From contig WFQZ01000026.1 in NCBI GenBank assembly GCA_015486785.1, forward strand, positions 1-8,046: a stretch of 8,046 bases of DNA, written 5' to 3'. The number at the start of each line of letters is the position of its first letter. The first letter of the stretch is position 1. The DNA is from Thermoflexales bacterium (GTDB lineage: Bacteria; Chloroflexota; Anaerolineae; B4-G1; SLSP01). The translations under genes were made by a program, and so were the position numbers. Below are positions 1-6,600 of this stretch, one piece after another. The notes beneath the pieces are model-generated. The model was not told the DNA's origin and searched no databases. It saw only the letters and a list, made by a program, of their open reading frames with translations.

Positions 1-291
1 CTCCAGCTCCGTGCAAGCGAGCGTGGGAGCGCAACGCCACAGTTGCTCCGCGCCGGCCACCCACACCCCCACCGGCGATTCCGCCAGCGAGACGAGCGAG
101 GTTTGGGGCAAGACCGTCTGCCACCCGGCCAATCGCCGCCGCTGCCAGGCCGCGCGTCCGCCGTAGAACAAACCCAGCAGTGCCAGCGTCAGCCCCGCCG
201 CGAGCAAAAACGGTCGCCCCGGCGAGAACCAGGAAAGAGCCGGGAAATAGGCTCGCAAGGTGGGCAGCCCCACTTCATCCAACCAACGCAT
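1..291 (-). CDS. Unrecognised single-pass membrane protein, N-terminal fragment (3' end beyond the left edge)
   Basis: This is an open frame of 97 codons from an ATG at 291-289 to the left edge of the window, so only the N-terminus is visible. An in-frame TAG lies seven codons upstream (312-310) with no other start in between. A GGAGGG ribosome site sits 3 bases before the ATG, which fixes the start. Residues 1-26 are amphipathic (MRWLDEVGLP...). Residues 28-47 form one hydrophobic segment (FLLAAGLTLALLGLFYGG), followed by a basic patch (RAAWQRRR). By the positive-inside rule this patch would keep the downstream part in the cytoplasm. Residues 75-95 (VWVAGAEQLWRC...) look like a beta strand, loosely like the opening of a propeller-type repeat, but too little is visible to name a family. 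The gene is divergent from the giant surface-protein gene, with 217 bases between the two starts. I am fairly confident the frame is coding; the function is unknown. Confidence 0.68.
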   Translation of the reverse strand, partial: MRWLDEVGLPTLRAYFPALSWFSPGRPFLLAAGLTLALLGLFYGGRAAWQRRRLAGWQTVLPQTSLVSLAESPVGVWVAGAEQLWRCAPTLACTELE

Positions 292-323
292 ACTCCCTCC
301 GCGACGTGACTAAAACGCGCCCC

Positions 324-338
324 TTCGCCTTGGGCGAA
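324..338. repeat. Short perfect inverted repeat (6-bp stem, 3-base loop)
   Basis: TTCGCC and GGCGAA flank a TTG loop. The element lies 33 bases before the start of the leftward membrane-protein gene, so it would fall in that gene's leader or promoter. No T-run follows on the leftward transcript, so it is not a classical terminator. It could be an operator half-site pair, a leader hairpin or chance. Confidence 0.35.
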
Positions 339-348
339 AAGCGGCAGC

Positions 349-377
349 TTGACGACAATGGAAATTTATACTACCAT
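349..377 (+). promoter_or_regulatory. Candidate sigma70-type promoter for the giant protease/beta-helix gene
   Basis: TTGACG (349-354, five of six matches to the -35 consensus) is followed by a 17-base spacer and TACCAT (372-377, four of six matches to the -10 consensus). A better -10-like hexamer, TATACT at 367-372, lies only 12 bases from this -35 and would need a different partner. Transcription from this site would start near 384 and give a leader of roughly 125 bases containing two hairpins. Promoter consensus in the host phylum is not known to me, so this is a pattern match only. Confidence 0.4.
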
Positions 378-427
378 AGTTAGAATGATAACGTAGTTCA
401 CCTCATCTGTCATCCCTGTCCGAATAA

Positions 428-444
428 CATTCCCTCTAGGAATG
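428..444. repeat. Perfect inverted repeat in the leader (6-bp stem, 5-base loop)
   Basis: CATTCC and GGAATG flank the loop CTCTA. The element lies between the candidate promoter and the start codon of the giant gene. It may be a binding site for a dimeric regulator or a weak leader hairpin. It is short enough to be chance. Confidence 0.35.
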
Positions 445-463
445 AAACCCCATCGTGCTATGA

Positions 464-480
464 GAGCGGAGCATCCGCTC
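464..480 (+). repeat. Perfect 7-bp hairpin in the leader of the giant gene
   Basis: GAGCGGA and TCCGCTC flank a GCA loop. This is the strongest hairpin in the intergenic region and ends 17 bases before the Shine-Dalgarno sequence (498-504). In RNA it would be a GC-rich 7-bp stem in the 5' leader. No T-run follows, so it is unlikely to terminate transcription. Plausible roles are 5'-end stabilisation or a regulator site; the sequence does not decide between them. Confidence 0.45.
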
Positions 481-497
481 ACCATTATTCTTTAGCC

Positions 498-504
498 AAG
501 GAGG
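498..504 (+). promoter_or_regulatory. Strong Shine-Dalgarno sequence
   Basis: AAGGAGG is a full match to the anti-Shine-Dalgarno core and sits 4 bases before the ATG at 509. Reading upstream in frame, no ATG, GTG or TTG occurs before the TGA at 461-463, so this site and start are unambiguous. Confidence 0.85.
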
Positions 505-508
505 AAGC

Positions 509-616
509 ATGTTTAGGAATTTGACCCGTTTCTTACGCCTGATCTGGGGCACCTTGTTCATCTTATCCGCCCTCATCACGCCCTTTGTGCCCGGTGCAAC
601 GCCCGCCGTGCAAGCG
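509..616 (+). other. Signal peptide (residues 1-36)
   Basis: The N-terminus has a basic n-region (MFRNLTRFLR), a hydrophobic core (LIWGTLFILSALI) and a Pro-containing c-region ending in VQA, with likely signal peptidase I cleavage after Ala36, just before AEM. No lipobox Cys and no twin-arginine motif are present, so Sec export of a non-lipoprotein is expected. The mature N-terminus begins with a Pro/Glu/Ser-rich spacer (about 42-72) that is probably disordered. Confidence 0.85.
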
Positions 617-3600
617 GCAGAGATGCACCGACCGCCCCAGAGTGTACCGTCCGACGATGCGCAGCCGCCATCGCCGGAAGAAGCCTCTCCCCCCTCCGGT
701 CCGGAGCCGGAGGAGCCACCTCCCACCGCCACCATCACGCACACGATTCACCTGAAATCCCGCGAATTTATCCCCCAAGCACCTGAGACAAGTGCGCTGC
801 AACAACTGGCGCATCAAGCCATCGGCGGGCGGATGCACGTACTGTTGCAACTCGATTACATCCCCCGGCAAGCGGCCAAAGACGCACTGGCCGCGCGGGG
901 CATCAAGCTGCTGGCCTACGTCCCGGATTACGCCTGGATTGCCTCTGTGCCGACCACGGACGTTCCGGCACTGCTCCACACTCCGGGGCTGACGTGGCTG
1001 GGCCGGTTGACGCCCCAAGATAAACTCGCCCCGGCGATTCAAGCCCAGCGGTGGGATTCGTACAACCTCTCCCCCAACGGCATCGCGGCGGTATTCGTCT
1101 CCCTCCACGGCGACGAGAGCCTCACCACCGGGCGGGACTTGGTCAAAGCGCACGGCGGGAAAGTTGTGGGCGAAGTGCGCGGGATCAACACCCTGATCGT
1201 GGAGATCGCGCCGGACAACCTCGCCGCCCTGGCCGCAGAAGATGCCATCCAGTGGATTGAACCAGCCGATCCGCCCTTGACGGCCAACAATGACGGCATC
1301 CGCGCTCAAATCGGCGTGGACACCGTGCAGGACTCCCCCTACAACCTCGACGGCAGCGGGGTGGATGTGCTGGTCTACGACGTGGGGCAAGTGGGAGACC
1401 ACTCGGACTTCTACTCGCGCCTGACGCACGGCGACTCCACCGGCGTCGCCGATCACTCCACCCACGTCGCCGGAACTCTCGGCGGCGATGGCTCGCGCAG
1501 CTCGTCCGTCGGCGGCTCCACCAATCAATGGCGCGGCATGGCCCCGGCGGTGGACATCATCTCCTACGGTTTCGAGTGGGACGGCACCGGCATGTGGTTC
1601 TACGATAACCCCGGCGACATTGAACACGACTGGGCCGAAGCCCAAAACACCTACGGCGCGGACATCGGCACGGCCAGCATCGGCTCCAACATCTCCTACT
1701 ACTTCCCCAGTAGCTGCGATCTGCTGGGCAACTACGGCCAGAGTGCCCGCTTGATGGATCAGATCGTGCGCGGCGGCAACTCCGCCGTCGGCATCGGCGA
1801 CAAATACATCGCCACCTGGGCCGTGGGAAACGAGCGGGGCGGGACACACTGCGCCACCACCCCGACCGGCTACCGCAAAATCGCCCCTCCGGCCGCCGCC
1901 AAGAACCCCATCCACGTCGGCGCGTCCAACACCGACAACAACTCTATGACCGCCTTCAGCTCCTGGGGGCCTACCGACGATGGCCGCCTCAAACCGCTCA
2001 TCGTGGCGGGCGGCGATCAAGTGGGCGGTGATGGCGGTATCAAATCCACCATCTCCAAAGACTTCATTGACGCAACCTCGCGCGACTGCGACGGCACCGG
2101 CGATGACTACTGCTATCCCTACGACACGATGGCCGGGACTTCTATGGCGACGCCCGCCATCGCCGGCGGCATCGCGCTGATGCTCCAGGAATACCGCGCC
2201 GCTTACCATACCACTGGCGACTTCTGGCCTTCCACCGCCAGAGCCATCTTGATGCAGACGGCGGTAGATATGGGACGCCCCGGCCCCGACTACCAATGGG
2301 GCTACGGACAAGCGGACATCCACGCGGCCATAGACCTCATCGCCCGCAAAGCCTTTCTCCAAGAGAGCGTGGACGATGGCGAGGTAGACGTTTACTACTT
2401 CGTCGTCCCTGATGACGATGATCCCGTCTCCGTCAGTCTGGCCTGGGACGACTACGAAGCCACCGTCAACGCCAATCCGGCCTTGATCAACAACCTGGAC
2501 TTGGAGCTGGTCGCCCCCGATGGCTCGGTCTGGCATCCCTTGGTGCTCGACCCGGCCCATCCGACCAACAACGCCACCCGTGGCACGGACAGCCTCAACA
2601 ACCAAGAGCAAGTGCAAGTCGCCGCATCTGATGAAAACCTCATCGGCACCTGGCTGGTGCGGGTGAAGGGCACAACGGTGCCGCAAGGCCCGCAAGATTA
2701 CTCGTTAGCCTGCGAAGGCTGCCAACCGCTTAACCTGGGGGTTTGCCAATCTCAAGTTGATGGCGGCAGCACGTCGGCTCCGATCTCGGTATCCTCCGCG
2801 CAGTCACTCGCGCAGCCGGAGCCATCTCCCGTGCCGAGCGCGGGCGAACTGTGGCAACGAACGCTTGAATCCTCGCTGGAGGCCGAGCGGACGCACGCGG
2901 AACAAGCCCGCCAACAGGCCATTAGCGACGCACTCGCCCTCGCCGAGGCCACCTGGAAGCGCGGCCCGGAGGCCGTCTTGGCCCTGAGAGACACGCTCAC
3001 CGGCCCGGCCCTAGACGCCGTCCACACGGAAATCGAACGGGCGCAAGAGCAGCTCTTCGCAGCCGCCCCGCCGCACCCGCCGACCGCGCCCGTCAGCGCG
3101 GCGCAGGAGCAGGTCGACGTGGAGACGCAAGCGAAAGAAGCCGCCGCTAACCGCGCCCGTGCGTTCGCCGTCGCCGCCTCCGCCGACCACGCCGAAAACA
3201 GCGGCCCGGCACTCTCCGTGCGCCCCGCTTTGCCCGCACCGAGTCGTCCGGCAGCCGACCTCACCGTTGGCCAAGGCTGCACCTACACCACCATCAGCGC
3301 GGCCATCGCAGCCGCCGCCCCCGGCGACCGCATCCTCATCGCGGGCGGCACGACCTTCACCGAAAACCTCACCATTGACATCACCCTCACCCTGCAAGGC
3401 GGCTACAACGGCTGCGCCAGCGGCTCCACCGACAACACCACCGTGGACGGGGGACACAATGACTCGGTCATCATCATCGCCAAGGACATCAGCGTCACCC
3501 TGCGCAATCTGAACATCACCAACGGCCTTACCACCTCTGAAGGCGGCGGGATTCAATTCGCGAAGGGCGCGCCCGGCGATAACAGCTACTTGACCTTGGA

Positions 3601-6600
3601 CAATGTGGAGATTTACGGCAACCAGTCAATCTGGGGAGGCGGCCTGTGGGCCGGCCCCAACGCCGGCATCGCCGGGACGGACGTGAGCATCCACGACAAC
3701 TCGGCCACCGGCAAGGGCGGCGGCTTACGGTTCTACGGCAGCCGCATCCGGCTTAGCGATAGCAATATCTACAATAACAGCGCGCCCTTGGGCGGCGGTG
3801 TCTACGCCTCCAAGGAAGAAAACATCATGCCGCAAATTGACCTCCCCCTCTCATCAGACATCCACGACAACGAGGCCTTGACCGACGACGGCTTCGGCGG
3901 CGGCCTGTACCTGGAGGAAGGCTCGGTCTTCCTGACCGATTGCTCCGACATCTACTCCAACGACGGCATCAAGGGCGGTGGAGCCTATCTCATCACCGCC
4001 ACGCTGACCATTGATGGAGACTGCTCGGAGATTGAGTACAACACCGCCAGCGGGGACGGCGGCGGCATCTACGCCCAGGGAAGCACCATCGCTATGCACG
4101 ACCGCGCGGATTTGTATTCCAACACCGCCGACGGTAACGGCGGCGGCGCGTACCTGGATAACAGCAGCCTGTACAGTGATATGAGTGCCATCAGGTATAA
4201 CGATGCCGGCGGGAAGGGTGGCGGAGCCTATGTCATAAACAACGCCCTGCTCGATATGGACCCCGGCTCCTACACCTGCACAGGAACTGCATGCAACCAG
4301 CTTTACGGCAACACCGCCGATAGTGACGGCGGCGGCGCGTACCTCTACAACAGCAATGCCCACCTTGATAACACCACCGTCCAAGGCAACAGCGGACGGC
4401 TCGGCGGCGGGCTATACGCATACAGCAGCAAGGTGGATGCCAACAGCGTGATCTTTTCCCGTAACGACTCAACCAGCGGAACAGGCGACGGGGTGCGGCT
4501 CTACACCTCCGCCACGCTGAACGGCTCCGGCAACACCTGGGCCTACAATGACGCGAACGGCGCGTCCACCGGACGTGCCATAGATATGTACAACTCCGCC
4601 CTCAACCTCAGTTGCTCCATCGTCTGGGGTCACACGGTCGGCATCAATAGCAGCGGTGAAAACGTCACTTACTCCGACATCCAGGGCGGCTATGAGGGAG
4701 TAGGGAATATGAACACCGACCCGCTGTTCGTCTCCACATCCGACTTCCACTTGCGCACCACCAGCCCGCTCATCGACCGCTGCGTCAACGGCCCCGACAC
4801 AGATATTGACGGTGAGGAGCGGCCCATCGCCCAAGATACCGCCGCATCTCCCTACGACATAGGCGCGGACGAGGTCGGCGGCGCGGCCCGCGTGGGCATC
4901 AACGGCTCCTGCGAATACGCCACCATCCAGCAGGCGATCAACGCCGCCGAGGATGGGGACACAGTGCGCGTGGCATCAGGCACCTACTTCGAGACGGTGG
5001 AAATCTCCGGCAAAGACATCACGCTCATCGGTGGGTACGATAGCACCTGCGCTATCACCGGCACCGCCGCCACAATCATCGAAGGCAGCCTGGGGGGCGG
5101 GACCGCGCTCAACATAAGCGGCAGCACGGTGACGTTGCGCGATATGGAGATCGCTTGGGGTAGCGGTAATTACGGGGGCGGTCTCAGTGCCGTCTACCAC
5201 TCGCAGGTCACGCTGGACGATGTAGACATCCACGACAACCACGGTTACTTCGGCGGTGGCCTCTACATCAGCGACGACAGCGTCATCACCACTACCGGCA
5301 ACGTATCCCTCCGCGACAACGTCGCCACCGATTCCAGCGGCGGTGGCGGAGGGCGCATCTGGGGACAACTCACAGGAAACGGCGACCTGAACATCACCGC
5401 CAACTGTGCAGCCAGCGGGGGCGGACTCTACATCCCCGGCGGCACAGTCCACGCAGACAACATTGTCTTCACCTCCAACAAAGCCGCTGATAGCGACGGC
5501 AAAGGCGGCGGCGTTTACGTCACCAACAGTGGGACCATCAGCGCGACCGACGTCTACTTCAACTCCAACACCGCCTATGATGGCGGCGGCGTCTACGCCG
5601 ACGGCAGCACGGTGCGGCTCGACTACGGCGCTATGGGCTGGAACTTCGCCGACCGTTACGGCGGCGCGATCGACCTGACCAACGGCAGCGACCTGCACGC
5701 GCGGGATATGGCCATCGGCTACAGCACCTTCTTCATCATCCGGCTCGACTTTGTCAACAGCGCGGAGCGCGGCGGCGGCATCTACGCCCAAAATAGCACC
5801 CTGAACATCCAAGACGGCAACATCTCCGTCAACCAGGCGGACTACTACGGCGGTGGCCTCTTCCTTGATAACAGCACCCTGGATATGACCGGCGCAACGG
5901 TAGGGCTTTCCGGCATTACACCGGGCAACAGCCTGGGCAGCAGCGGCCACTATGGCGCCGGATTGTACCTCTACCAAGGCTCGCAAGCGGTCCTCAGCGA
6001 CACCACCATTATCAGCAACACATTCAGCACCAGCGGTTCGGCCCTCGGCGGCGGTGCATACGTCCACACCGGTTGCGCTTTGACGCTGATCAACAGCACT
6101 GTTCGGGACCACTCGGCTCCCGGCAGCAGCGGGTACGGCGGCGGGCTTTACTCCTATAGCGGTTCGGTGACGCTGGACCACAGCCAGGTCATCAGCAACA
6201 CCGCCGGGAACATCGGCGGCGGTATCCGGGCCAATGGGGGCACGCTCGTTATCAGCAACGACTCGACCGTCAGTCACAACCGGGTATTGGGAAGTAGCGG
6301 CGGCGGTATCGCGGCTGCCAACAACGCCGATGTGGACATCTCCGACAGTACCCTACAATACAACTCCGCCGCCACCGACGGCGGCGCGATCTACATAGAC
6401 GAAGGCACCCTTGACCTCACCGGCTGGTGGGACCTGCGCTACAACCAGGCCGACGGTAACGGTGGTGCGGTCGCCGTGCTCGGCACTTGCGACGCGGACT
6501 TCGCCGCCGGCGATGAGAGTCGCACCAGCTACCTAGCCGTCAACAACGCCGGCGGTAACGGCGGCGCGCTCTACGTGGACAGCAGCGACTCCCTCGTGGC

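Larger units (their letters stand above)
292..508. promoter_or_regulatory. Divergent intergenic region with presumed promoters for both neighbours
   Basis: These 217 bases lie between two divergent start codons and contain no credible gene. The middle (about 355-430) is clearly more AT-rich than the coding sequence on either side, as expected for promoters. It contains a candidate plus-strand promoter, three short perfect inverted repeats (324-338, 428-444, 464-480) and the Shine-Dalgarno sequences of both genes. For the leftward gene, the minus strand offers a TATAAA-like hexamer at about 365-370 but no convincing -35 element. Shared regulation of the two genes is possible but not shown. Confidence 0.6.

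Noticed and set aside
324..338. Rho-independent terminator at the TTCGCC/GGCGAA hairpin
   Set aside because: The stem is only 6 bp, no T-run follows on either transcript, and both flanking genes begin here rather than end.
43..383. Plus-strand open frames of 88 and 67 codons at 43-309 and 180-383
   Set aside because: They are Arg/Pro-rich, lack good ribosome sites and overlap the minus-strand frame that has a clean start, ribosome site and hydrophobic segment.
509..616. Lipoprotein or twin-arginine signal
   Set aside because: There is no lipobox Cys near the cleavage region and no RR motif; the sequence fits an ordinary Sec signal ending in VQA.
563..2695. A 710-codon open frame on the minus strand across the protease region
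   Set aside because: Its codons are exactly in register with those of the plus-strand gene, so its stops are only complements of TTA, CTA and TCA codons, which are rare in this GC-rich gene (its stop at 563 is the complement of the TTA for Leu19). The product is low in recognisable motifs, while the plus strand gives a full subtilisin.
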